From a virus, in IMG/VR virus record IMGVR_UViG_3300020182_000140, positions 1-28,856 of that record: DNA of 28,856 nucleotides; one strand, given 5' to 3'. Below the pieces are notes generated by a model that did not search any database, was not told where the DNA came from, and saw nothing but the letters and a program-made list of their open reading frames with translations. Every line of letters starts with the position of its first letter. The first letter of the stretch is position 1. Below are positions 1 through 7,688 of the stretch, piece by piece. Made by a program: the position numbers and the translations under genes.

Positions 1-851
1 GGTGGCAGCTATCATATAATCCCGGCCAGTTGATCGGTGGTATGGTACTGACAATTGACGATCCTTCATATACAGGCAACGATGGCTCAGCCTCTACGTC
101 AGGTATGTGTATGGATGCTACAGGTAAGAATATCTACTTGGCCAGAAACTCTACTGGTGATGATAACGCAATGATTCAGAAGAGTCTCACTATTGCAGGA
201 GACTTAAAGGCCACAACTGACGTAGCCACAGTAACAGAATTCACGGACCTAACAAGGTTCCCGACTAAAACTGTCAATGCTGGTAACTGCTGCATTACCG
301 AAGATGGAAGAGAGTTCTTTATCTCTGATCTTACAGATAATAAAGTAAAGCAATGGAAGCTTAGAACAAACTTCCAAATCTCTGATATAGGTTCTGTTGA
401 TCCTTACAACTCATGGGATTACGCTGACTACTATAAAGAGTTTCAGATCATTGGTAACATCTTAGATATCTATGTTAATAGAGCTAAGGCAAGCCTACTG
501 GTTCTAACAGATGATAATAAGATCACTAAATACACGTTCACAGATAGTGACATCAGCACTGCAGTATATGACTCAGAGCTTGATATTAGTACCTACGCTG
601 CTGGAGCCAAGTGCTTCACACTGACGTTCAAGGAGTCATCTATTGTCTTACTACTTCCATCAGGTATCATATACGCAGCACTAGAAGCTGGTATCGACCT
701 TACCACAGTTAAGTGGAAGCCTGACGTTGTACCTCTCCTAAGTAATGACCCTAGAGGAGTAGCAATATCAGGAGATGGTAAGAAGCTATTCGTAGCTGAC
801 AATCAAACAGAAAATCCTACCTTGAGAGTATCTCAGTGGGAAATTGTATAA
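1..851 (+). CDS. Tail protein with propeller-like repeats, 5' end cut by window
   Basis: The frame is open from base 3 with no stop, so the true start lies outside the window; a TTG at 30 is only the first start-like codon. The visible part is about 283 residues. It shows repeats of the kind found in beta-propeller (NHL/YVTN-like) proteins: a small-residue stretch, then DG or DATG, then a hydrophobic strand such as KNIYLA, REFFISD or KKLFVAD, ending with a pattern like VSQWEI. Such repeats are common in tail or fibre-like proteins of marine phages. It lies directly before the holin, whose Shine-Dalgarno overlaps its stop codon. A role in the tail or adsorption apparatus is inference. An enzyme of lactonase-like fold is less likely in this place. 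Confidence 0.6.
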   Translation, partial: WQLSYNPGQLIGGMVLTIDDPSYTGNDGSASTSGMCMDATGKNIYLARNSTGDDNAMIQKSLTIAGDLKATTDVATVTEFTDLTRFPTKTVNAGNCCITEDGREFFISDLTDNKVKQWKLRTNFQISDIGSVDPYNSWDYADYYKEFQIIGNILDIYVNRAKASLLVLTDDNKITKYTFTDSDISTAVYDSELDISTYAAGAKCFTLTFKESSIVLLLPSGIIYAALEAGIDLTTVKWKPDVVPLLSNDPRGVAISGDGKKLFVADNQTENPTLRVSQWEIV

Positions 852-861
852 GGAGAACATC

Positions 862-1263
862 ATGGGATGGTTCGCATTTCTATCTCCTATCTTCGAACAC
901 GTAGCTAAAATTGGTTCATCTTATATGAAGCGAAAAGAGGTTATCGCAGAGGGTAGGATCGCATTGGAGCAAGCTAAAGCTACGGCAGAAGCTAAACTCC
1001 AGATTACTAAACTAACCGCTGACATCGAATGGGAAAAGCTGATGGCTGACGGATCGACCAGATCGTGGAAAGACGAGTTCTGGACTATCCTATTGGCTAT
1101 CCCACTATTCCTAGCATTCATTCCGGGCGCTGTAGGGTGGATCGAAGATGGGTTCAACGTTCTGGCTATGATGCCACAGTGGTATGGTATTGCTATCGGT
1201 GCAGCTATCTCAGCAGCATTTGGTAAGAACATTATCCAATACTTTACAAACATGAAAAAATAA
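862..1263 (+). CDS. Putative holin (133 aa)
   Basis: Small membrane protein. The N-terminal half is a charged amphipathic helix (residues about 20-65, rich in Ala, Lys and Glu). Hydrophobic segments follow at about 75-92 and 98-128, the last ending in a lysine-containing tail. This matches the plan of phage holins of the three-transmembrane superfamily, which form the inner-membrane lesion that starts lysis. The start was set at ATG 862 and not at the upstream in-frame TTG 844, because AAGGAG lies seven bases before this ATG and overlaps the stop of the preceding gene. No endolysin or spanin lies directly next to it. The assignment rests on topology and position in the late operon, so a small virion membrane protein remains possible. 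Confidence 0.6.
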   Translation: MGWFAFLSPIFEHVAKIGSSYMKRKEVIAEGRIALEQAKATAEAKLQITKLTADIEWEKLMADGSTRSWKDEFWTILLAIPLFLAFIPGAVGWIEDGFNVLAMMPQWYGIAIGAAISAAFGKNIIQYFTNMKK

Positions 1264-1271
1264 GGAGATTA

Positions 1272-3047
1272 ATGATGCCAATTGCACCATTGCCAAAATT
1301 CGGGCTTGGAGGTCTGATCACAGATCAACCCAAAGAATCCCTCGACCTGACTTACTTTGATGATGGTCTTAACATGCGCTCAGACGATGGTGCGCTTACT
1401 GGCGTCTACAGCTTTGATGATGATGATCTACGCCTAAGGCTATTCCAACTAGCTATTGATGGCGTAGATTACCCATCTGACATTTCTACTATTAACCCTA
1501 TCTACTTAACACAGTGGACTCAGGCAGGTATCGAATACCTTGATGTCCTTACAGTAGGACTAGATAATGGTGATGCTGGTAAGGTATATATCACTGGTGG
1601 AGATAACGATACTGCTATCGTAAATAGCTGTACAACCTTCTACCCATTTACTTATGACCCAATCTATGGGTTTAACTCATTCATCTTCAACGAAGTCGCT
1701 ATCCTTAACACAGTCACAGCCCCACCAATGTACTCATTCGATAGAGAGAACTTCTGGCAGCTACCTAACTTCTTTGGAGAACCCACAGGCCTAGACTTGA
1801 CAGAGGTAAACATACACAACGTCTACTCAGTCTCAGTAGTTACTGACCCAGACTGGACCTCTATTGGTGGACCTCTGAATGCAGTAGTCGGCTCCGTATT
1901 CACTTCAACAGTTGCAAGCGCTGATATTTCTGCACTTGGCTCAGTTAAGTTCATGGAGTTGTACACAGCTAAGAGGATGTGTGTTTACAACGGTCGTCTG
2001 ATCGCTATGAACCTCTTCAATGATCTGGACACTGTTGATGAATCAGATGACATCAAATCACCTATTGAGGTAGCATGGTCTACGTCCGTAACTGACATTG
2101 GCTCTATTATCAACCTACAGTGGTATGCGTCCTTTACTAACACAGCTGGTAACAACTTCCTGACCCAAACTCCGGGAAAGGTAGTAGATGGTAAACAGCT
2201 AGGTGAATTCCTGATGATCTACAAGACTGACTCAGTCTACAGATTGCAAGATGCAGGTGATCCCCTCTTTCTTGTTGGCGAGACTGCCTTCCTTGATGAT
2301 GGCATTCTATCTGCGGACTGCGCAATTGACATAGGTTCTAACCGACATTTCGTGGTAGGACAATACGGTCTATATATTCACTCTGGTGGTCCTGAGAAAC
2401 AGGACATTGCAGAGGATAAGAACGTAACTGGACTATACAATGATTTGCCAATCTCTATCGCTGACCGCGCTCTGACCTTCTGCTTTCATGACTCTCTTCA
2501 ATCAGAAGTATGGACATGTTACAGGCACAGGGAAGCATCAGCTGCTGATCCTAATAAGGGCTGTACACGTGCATTAGTCTATAACTATGTAGATGGCACT
2601 TTCTATAGACGAACTCTGCCAAATGTCACTAAGATTATTGAGACAGAGATTAACGGTGTAGTTGAGATTGTTGCAGCCTCAAGAGATGTTGTCGCTAACT
2701 CTATCACATTAGGTAGTCTATATATTCTATCTAAGGACACTCTAGTAACTGATGGTTGGATTCAATTCACCTCAAGAGACTTGGGCATGATTGAAGTAGT
2801 AAAAGAGATTGACGGAATGTGGCCTACTGCCCAAGGAGATTTCGAATGCAAGATTAAAGGTTCCCTTTCTTCCACAGCACCAGATATGTCTGTAATCACC
2901 CCAGCAAACTTTACTGCTGCCACAGATTACAAGATGGACTTCCGACAGCTTGGTCGTTTCCATACTTTCCGAGTAGAGATGAGTGGTACTATTAATCCTG
3001 TTATCTCAGGTATGAAAGTAGACATGAAGCCACTAGGAGAAAGATAA
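1272..3047 (+). CDS. Tail nozzle / tubular protein B-like virion protein (591 aa)
   Basis: Virion structural protein. The N-terminus has the pattern LGGLITDQP followed by a short spacer and LNMRSDDGAL. This resembles the opening of podovirus tail tube B (T7 gp12-like) and stabilisation proteins, where a Gly-Asp-Pro motif precedes an N-x-R...DG element. The rest is beta-rich with frequent aromatic residues, consistent with a propeller-type nozzle, and contains seven cysteines. It is preceded by AGGAG and followed by a TAATG overlap with the next gene. The tail-tip assignment is inference from N-terminal motif, size and operon place between holin and core genes. A different tail hub protein is the main alternative. 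Confidence 0.55.
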   Translation: MMPIAPLPKFGLGGLITDQPKESLDLTYFDDGLNMRSDDGALTGVYSFDDDDLRLRLFQLAIDGVDYPSDISTINPIYLTQWTQAGIEYLDVLTVGLDNGDAGKVYITGGDNDTAIVNSCTTFYPFTYDPIYGFNSFIFNEVAILNTVTAPPMYSFDRENFWQLPNFFGEPTGLDLTEVNIHNVYSVSVVTDPDWTSIGGPLNAVVGSVFTSTVASADISALGSVKFMELYTAKRMCVYNGRLIAMNLFNDLDTVDESDDIKSPIEVAWSTSVTDIGSIINLQWYASFTNTAGNNFLTQTPGKVVDGKQLGEFLMIYKTDSVYRLQDAGDPLFLVGETAFLDDGILSADCAIDIGSNRHFVVGQYGLYIHSGGPEKQDIAEDKNVTGLYNDLPISIADRALTFCFHDSLQSEVWTCYRHREASAADPNKGCTRALVYNYVDGTFYRRTLPNVTKIIETEINGVVEIVAASRDVVANSITLGSLYILSKDTLVTDGWIQFTSRDLGMIEVVKEIDGMWPTAQGDFECKIKGSLSSTAPDMSVITPANFTAATDYKMDFRQLGRFHTFRVEMSGTINPVISGMKVDMKPLGER

Positions 3048-3487
3048 TGGGAACCACAGTACCAATTCCTATGGGGATCAAGGATAGGGCGGCTTACGCT
3101 GCTCTACTAAAGATCGCCCGTACACTGGCAAGAACAACAATACTCTCAATCTCTGAGAATGGTTCAGTTGCTCTAGCTGACGATCTTACAATTACTAATA
3201 CAGCAGTCTATGCTCTACAGGAGTCAGTAGAAGTCGTTACATCCCTCTCTTTTGAGGAATTTAATAAAGACTCAGTAATGTATCAATTTGGTGCAGAATT
3301 GAAAGGAGATATAGGATACACTGAAGGTGATCCAAATCTTCCTTCTGCTTATGTTAATACAACTGTAAAGGCTCCATCGTTTGGAGATAATGACACAAAT
3401 GTAATTCTACAAATGGACCTCTATGTGAGAGCCATCGACTCAATCTCTGGTTCAACTATTGAATGGAAGATTAAGAAACTTGAATGA
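3047..3487 (+). CDS. Unknown small virion-operon protein (146 aa)
   Basis: Not recognised. The start ATG overlaps the stop of the upstream nozzle-like gene as TAATG, indicating translational coupling. The protein has a short N-terminal helix (about 10-35) and then alternating polar and hydrophobic stretches suggestive of beta structure. There are no cysteines, no signal peptide and no membrane segment. Its position between the nozzle-like protein and the gp13-like protein suggests a small tail accessory or completion protein; this is inference from context only. Confidence 0.6.
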   Translation: MGTTVPIPMGIKDRAAYAALLKIARTLARTTILSISENGSVALADDLTITNTAVYALQESVEVVTSLSFEEFNKDSVMYQFGAELKGDIGYTEGDPNLPSAYVNTTVKAPSFGDNDTNVILQMDLYVRAIDSISGSTIEWKIKKLE

Positions 3488-3494
3488 GGACAAA

Positions 3495-3941
3495 ATGAAA
3501 ACACTACCTATGATCCCACCAGCTGATATGGTGCATCTAATGCCATTGTTTGAGAAGTATGTAAATCAAGCGTTCCACTCAGGAAATGGTGAAACTTCAT
3601 ACGCATCTCTTATAGGTAAGGGATTAAAGGGAGAAGCTCATTTCTGGGCTTTGATGGAAGACGAAGTATGTCATGGAGTCTGTACTACTGAATTTGCAGT
3701 ATATGATGGCTATACATGCCTACATCTAATCACATTAGGCACAGACAACAAATCAAATTGGCAAGATTGGCACCACTTACTAGAAGACTTCTCACGGCAT
3801 CATGGATGTAGAGAGATTCAGTTCTGGGGTAGGAAAGGCTTTTCTAGGGCTATTGATGTTGTAACTGGTTCTAAACAAGAGAAATATAAAGAGATATACC
3901 GTGTATTCTCAATGGAGTTAAATTATGATTCTACTAAATAA
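3495..3941 (+). CDS. GNAT-like protein, analog of T7 internal protein A (gp13) (148 aa)
   Basis: Size, hydrophobic pattern and position resemble T7 gp13, a small acetyltransferase-fold protein needed for assembly of the internal core. The sequence has an N-terminal amphipathic helix, a central segment HFWALMEDEVCHGVCTTE and an end like IYRVFSMEL, as in GNAT folds. No clear acetyl-CoA loop is visible, so catalytic activity is doubtful. It contains several cysteines, unlike the six genes that follow. The start was placed at ATG 3495 with GAGG upstream; the longer in-frame start at 3459 lies inside the preceding gene and lacks a clear ribosome site. The next gene overlaps its end by 17 bases. 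Confidence 0.5.
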   Translation: MKTLPMIPPADMVHLMPLFEKYVNQAFHSGNGETSYASLIGKGLKGEAHFWALMEDEVCHGVCTTEFAVYDGYTCLHLITLGTDNKSNWQDWHHLLEDFSRHHGCREIQFWGRKGFSRAIDVVTGSKQEKYKEIYRVFSMELNYDSTK

Positions 3942-4695
3942 AATGTTGTACGGTCATAGCCTGATTGAGTCTATGGGTATCGTATATAAAGGAGGCGGTT
4001 CTAGTGGTACATCTACTGGTACATCTTCCAGTAAACTAGAAGTTGACGCTGCATACCAACCAGACGTAGCTCAAGCTATGGGTTCCCTCCGTTCTCAATA
4101 TGAGGATGGTTCACTTGGACAAGTTGCAGGAGCCTCTGATCTACAGACAGAAGCTTTCGGAGCAGCCACAGGTTCAACTAACACTGGTTTAGACGCCATA
4201 AGATCAGCGCAGACAGGTTATACAGACGCTATGAATGGTGTAGGTCAATTTGATGCTACTGCTATCGGTGATCTTGAACAAGCTGCTATCGCTCAAGGTC
4301 AGAAGGCCCAAGGAGTGCAAGCTGATGCCTTTGCCAATTCCGGTTCTATTGGTGGCTCCAGATCAGCTATTGCTGCTGGTGATCAGGAAGCACAGCTAAC
4401 TGCTAACCTTGCTAAGATCAAGTATGACCAACTAAATAAACAAAGAGAGTCAGCCATGTGGGGAGCGTCAGGACTAGAGCAATCTGGTATGAACGAAGCC
4501 AGCACTCTGACTAACAACATCCAAAGTCTCTTCTCTCTTGGTGAAGCCCAAAGAGGCATTACTCAGGAAGAACTTGATGCAGAAGCGAAAGGTCTGGAAT
4601 CTTATATCACTGGCATCACGTCAATGCAAGATTTGATCTCAACCAACACTACTACATCATCCTCAACATCCTCCCAAAAGAAGAGTGGTAAATAA
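3925..4695 (+). CDS. Internal core / ejection protein, gp14-like (256 aa)
   Basis: After about 20 residues comes a Gly/Ser/Thr-rich linker, then a long Ala/Gln/Ser-rich helical body. A central GSIGGSRSAIA motif followed by a helix of the type QEAQLTANLAKIKYDQLNK resembles internal or ejection proteins of podoviruses. The C-terminus is a Ser/Thr-rich low-complexity tail ending in lysines. There are no cysteines. GGAG lies about eight bases before ATG 3925, and the gene overlaps the preceding one by 17 bases. The likely role is part of the inner core that is released into the host envelope during DNA entry. The function is inferred from composition, size and order (after the gp13-like gene, before the lysozyme). 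Confidence 0.6.
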   Translation: MILLNKMLYGHSLIESMGIVYKGGGSSGTSTGTSSSKLEVDAAYQPDVAQAMGSLRSQYEDGSLGQVAGASDLQTEAFGAATGSTNTGLDAIRSAQTGYTDAMNGVGQFDATAIGDLEQAAIAQGQKAQGVQADAFANSGSIGGSRSAIAAGDQEAQLTANLAKIKYDQLNKQRESAMWGASGLEQSGMNEASTLTNNIQSLFSLGEAQRGITQEELDAEAKGLESYITGITSMQDLISTNTTTSSSTSSQKKSGK

Positions 4696-4697
4696 TC

Positions 4698-5123
4698 ATG
4701 GCTTTCGAACAACTAAAACAAGCTCAAGCCCAACGTGGTCGAACACCTCTACAGGCACCATCTGCTTCTGCCCCTATGGCTCAAGCTCCAAATATTGGTC
4801 CATCAGCTGGAGAACAGATTGGTGGTATGGTCGCTAATAAAGTAGCTAATGAAGGTATTAAGTATGGGACTAAACTTCTAACTGGTACTGGTGGTCCTCT
4901 GGCTGGCTTAGCTGGTGCTGCTGCTCCCGCTGCTGCTGCTGCTCCACTAGCTGCTGCTGCTCCACTAGCTGCTGCCGCTCCTCTAGCCGCTGCTGCCGCT
5001 CCTGCTGCCGCTGGTGCCGCTGGTGCTGGTGCTGCTGGCTTAGCTGGCGCTGCTGCTCTTGGTCCTTTAGCTCCTATCGCACTTGGTGCTATGGCTGTAA
5101 GAAAACTTGTTGGAGGAAAGTAA
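4698..5123 (+). CDS. Ala-rich hydrophobic core protein, putative pore former (141 aa)
   Basis: Residues about 1-50 are polar and Gln/Pro-rich. Residues about 65-135 are almost only Ala, Gly, Pro and Leu, including three PLAAAA-type units. The C-terminus ends with a short basic segment (VRKLVGGK). The hydrophobic part is long enough to span a membrane more than once and has Gly/Ala spacing that would allow tight helix packing. It contains no cysteine. It lies between the gp14-like protein and the lysozyme, so a role in making a channel in the host envelope is a reasonable inference. No family was recognised. The ribosome site is weak, and coupling to the gene two bases upstream is likely. Confidence 0.6.
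   Translation: MAFEQLKQAQAQRGRTPLQAPSASAPMAQAPNIGPSAGEQIGGMVANKVANEGIKYGTKLLTGTGGPLAGLAGAAAPAAAAAPLAAAAPLAAAAPLAAAAAPAAAGAAGAGAAGLAGAAALGPLAPIALGAMAVRKLVGGK
4932..4985 (+). repeat. Three tandem 18-nt GCT-rich units inside the Ala-rich gene
   Basis: Two identical 18-base units (four GCT codons, CCA, CTA) occupy 4932-4967. A third with three base changes follows at 4968-4985. The unit encodes AAAAPL and is in frame. The flanking region is also GCT/GCC rich. The lack of stop codons in the opposite strand here is a result of this composition. Confidence 0.9.
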
Positions 5124-5900
5124 ATGGGTAGACCATCAGCAGAGATGATTGATGCGGTCAATGAACTAGCTGCTGCTAATAATTGGTCGCCTCAAGATAT
5201 TATGACTGTCTTCTCGTATGAGACAGGTGGAACTATGGACCCATGGCAGAAAGGACCAACCACTAAGTGGGGTCAACACCGTGGACTTATCCAATGGGGA
5301 GAAGAACAAAGGAACAAATATGGCGTATCTCAAGACACACCTGTCAGAGATCAAGTTATGGCCGCTGGTCGTTACTTTAAAGATAGAGGTGTAAAGGAAG
5401 GGGATGGACTCCTACCAATGTATGCATCTGTTAACGCAGGTCACGCTTCTAAAATCCATGCATCTGATGAAGCTGCTGGAGGTGCGCCGGGAACTGTTCT
5501 TGATAAAGTAAGAGATCAAATGGGTGGTCACCAGAAGAATGCTGCTGGTTGGCTAGGTAAGGACTACGTTCCTTCTAAATCTGATAATCGATCCCAAGAT
5601 GAATCTTCGGTTCCTACTATTGAAGCAAGTCCAGATTCAATGGGAGTTCCTGAAATGGCAGACAGTCTAACACCACCTCCTATTGATATGCTTGACGATC
5701 CCGTTGGTTGGGCTAAGCAGGAAGGTAAGGGCTTTGCTCAGACTATGGCTAAAAAAGGTATTCAATCTCTTCTTGGTGGAGGAGGTAACGATACGCCACT
5801 CCCACCACCTCCACCATTAATTGAAGCTGCTCCTATCCCACGTAGAGGCGCACCAAGAGGACCAGTTGTTCTGGTTCAACGTAAGGAGAAGAAGAAATGA
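5124..5900 (+). CDS. Virion-associated tail lysozyme (258 aa)
   Basis: The N-terminal 145 residues form a phage tail-lysozyme / lytic-transglycosylase-like domain. A helix (about 5-25) leads into FSYETGGTMDP with the likely catalytic Glu at 33, followed by HRGLIQWG and a Tyr/Gly-rich helical part. The domain would cleave peptidoglycan locally during genome entry. In T7 this activity is the N-terminal part of gp16; here it is a separate protein. The C-terminal 110 residues are disordered and Pro-rich with a polyproline stretch and a basic end. There is no signal peptide, consistent with delivery inside the virion and not export for lysis. No cysteine is present. GGAGG precedes the start, and the stop overlaps the next start as ATGA. 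Confidence 0.75.
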   Translation: MGRPSAEMIDAVNELAAANNWSPQDIMTVFSYETGGTMDPWQKGPTTKWGQHRGLIQWGEEQRNKYGVSQDTPVRDQVMAAGRYFKDRGVKEGDGLLPMYASVNAGHASKIHASDEAAGGAPGTVLDKVRDQMGGHQKNAAGWLGKDYVPSKSDNRSQDESSVPTIEASPDSMGVPEMADSLTPPPIDMLDDPVGWAKQEGKGFAQTMAKKGIQSLLGGGGNDTPLPPPPPLIEAAPIPRRGAPRGPVVLVQRKEKKK

Positions 5901-7678
5901 GTATTTTTGATTGGGTGACTGACACCTTTGGAAGTGGAAAGATGGAGAGTTCTCCTTCTGTTATGGAAGAAGGGACTAAAGTGATTGATCCTAGAGAAGA
6001 AGAAGCAAGACGTATTATGCATCAAGAGAATCAGAAAGAGACATTCTCTAATGTAGTCGGATCGTTGGGTGACCTTTTCGGAGGTGGTCGGGATTATGAG
6101 CGTCCTAAGATGAGTCAATCTGCACAAGCTGGTTGGATGGATGATAAACTAGGCAGTGGTCCAGCTGAACTTTTGGCAAAGGAAGCGCAAGAATCTGATA
6201 TTGTATCTGGTAATCCTAATATTATTGTTGATGGATACGCTGAACAAGGTCAACCGGGATACGCTGGTGGCATCAAAGACTTTGGTACACCACCTCCGGT
6301 AGTAGAAGATGAAATTCCTAACATAGATGATGGCACAGATGTACCTCATCCTGACGCTGGTTGGATGGAAGAAATGCTGACAGGACCGGGAAAAGGAGAC
6401 GACTTTGTACCAACTCACCCAGATGCAGGACATATCGTAAAGACTCTAACTGAACCGGGAAAAGGTGATCCAGAGGAAACAGCTAATCCTCATCCTGAAA
6501 AGACTATGAGTGAACCTGTTATTGATACTGATCCTGACATCACACCGGAAGAAGCAGAAGAAATTGTTAAGACAGTTGATTCTGTACCTGATACTGATGT
6601 ACCCGATGGCACATCTAAGGATGCTGCTAAGCAGGTTGCTGCCGAAGATCCAAAAGGATTCAAGAAAGCTATCTCTTGGTTTACTAAGACATTCGGTATT
6701 GAAGGTCAGGACTTGGCTCGTGCTGCTCTATTTTATGCAGGTTCTCGTATTGCTGGATATGACCACTCTGGTTCTATGTCCTTCGCATTTGAACAAAGCA
6801 TGGGAGATATCAGACAGAGACAAGCCTACACAGAATCTATGATTCAAAGTGGTAAGTACACACCTGAGTCAATCGCTGAGTTTAAGAAGACTCGTGATAT
6901 CTCTAAGCTCAAACAGCATGTTGATCCCGCTAAGATTAAACCTACTAAACGCGATCTTACTAAACCTTATGTATCAAAAGATGGTACAAAGTATTATGAG
7001 ACAACTGATGGTGATGGTAATAAAGCCTTCACTAATGCTGGTGGTAAGCTTTATACAGGTGGGGAACAACTTAAAGAGCTTAAATCACCTGAAACACTTG
7101 GAGAGATCATCGATGAACAAGGACCAGTAATTACATCTGGTATGAATGATGTAATCAAAAGAACTGGTATCGATGCTACTAAAAAGGGTGTACCTATTAA
7201 TACCAACTTCCAAATTTCTACTGACGAAGCTTCTAGGGCAACTATTCAGATCATTAACGATCAGATGGGTGGTATTGGTAGTTCCGAACAACTTAACTCA
7301 GGACTTTATACAAGAGTAGCAAATAATGCTATCAGGGCTGCTATCAATGATGCCCAAGTATCTGGTAAAGTAATCAAGGATATCACTCCTTATGTTCTAG
7401 CTGAGATTCAGTATTATGAAGATAAAGAGGAATGGCAGCGTGGTCTTCTTAATAAAGATGGTGAAAAACTTAAGATAGAAGAATGGCAGCATATCACTAA
7501 TGATATTATCAAGCGTGACTCACCAGAGTTTAAAGCTTTGATGGCCAAGGGATATACTCAAGATTATATCATCGACCACGTAATGAAAGAGCAGTATAAG
7601 GAATACCTTAAAGCTACTCCAGAAGATAAGAGGAAGCCAAACGGCTTCTGGTTGTATATGCAAAACACAAATAAATAA
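5897..7678 (+). CDS. Unknown ejection-operon protein with acidic repeat region (593 aa)
   Basis: Not recognised. Residues 1-250 are acidic, rich in Asp, Glu, Pro and Gly, and probably disordered. They contain a 23-residue repeat (HPDAGWMEEMLTGPGKGD at 151-168 and HPDAGHIVKTLTEPGKGD at 174-191) and a weaker copy at about 76-91. Residues 258-593 look folded: a helical part (ISWFTKTFGIEGQDLARAALFY), a Lys-rich linker, a short beta-rich part around 360-390 and a helical C-terminus. No cysteine is present. The start overlaps the lysozyme stop (ATGA) with AAGGAG five bases upstream. Context suggests an inner-core or cargo protein; it could be a scaffold or adaptor for the two large proteins encoded next. 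This is inference. Confidence 0.65.
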   Translation: MSIFDWVTDTFGSGKMESSPSVMEEGTKVIDPREEEARRIMHQENQKETFSNVVGSLGDLFGGGRDYERPKMSQSAQAGWMDDKLGSGPAELLAKEAQESDIVSGNPNIIVDGYAEQGQPGYAGGIKDFGTPPPVVEDEIPNIDDGTDVPHPDAGWMEEMLTGPGKGDDFVPTHPDAGHIVKTLTEPGKGDPEETANPHPEKTMSEPVIDTDPDITPEEAEEIVKTVDSVPDTDVPDGTSKDAAKQVAAEDPKGFKKAISWFTKTFGIEGQDLARAALFYAGSRIAGYDHSGSMSFAFEQSMGDIRQRQAYTESMIQSGKYTPESIAEFKKTRDISKLKQHVDPAKIKPTKRDLTKPYVSKDGTKYYETTDGDGNKAFTNAGGKLYTGGEQLKELKSPETLGEIIDEQGPVITSGMNDVIKRTGIDATKKGVPINTNFQISTDEASRATIQIINDQMGGIGSSEQLNSGLYTRVANNAIRAAINDAQVSGKVIKDITPYVLAEIQYYEDKEEWQRGLLNKDGEKLKIEEWQHITNDIIKRDSPEFKALMAKGYTQDYIIDHVMKEQYKEYLKATPEDKRKPNGFWLYMQNTNK

Positions 7679-7688
7679 GGATAATGAC

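Noticed and set aside
844-861. Upstream TTG start for the holin
   Set aside because: It would read through the ribosome site AAGGAG; ATG 862 has proper spacing and gives a natural N-terminus.
4781-5161. 126-residue Ala/Pro-rich frame on the minus strand
   Set aside because: It is antisense to the Ala-rich gene and exists because GCT/GCC repeats lack stops on the other strand; it runs against the late operon and has no independent support.
6510-7130. Two Leu-rich plus-strand frames of 110 and 93 residues
   Set aside because: They lie out of frame within the 593-residue gene and have Leu/Ser-rich shadow composition without ribosome sites.
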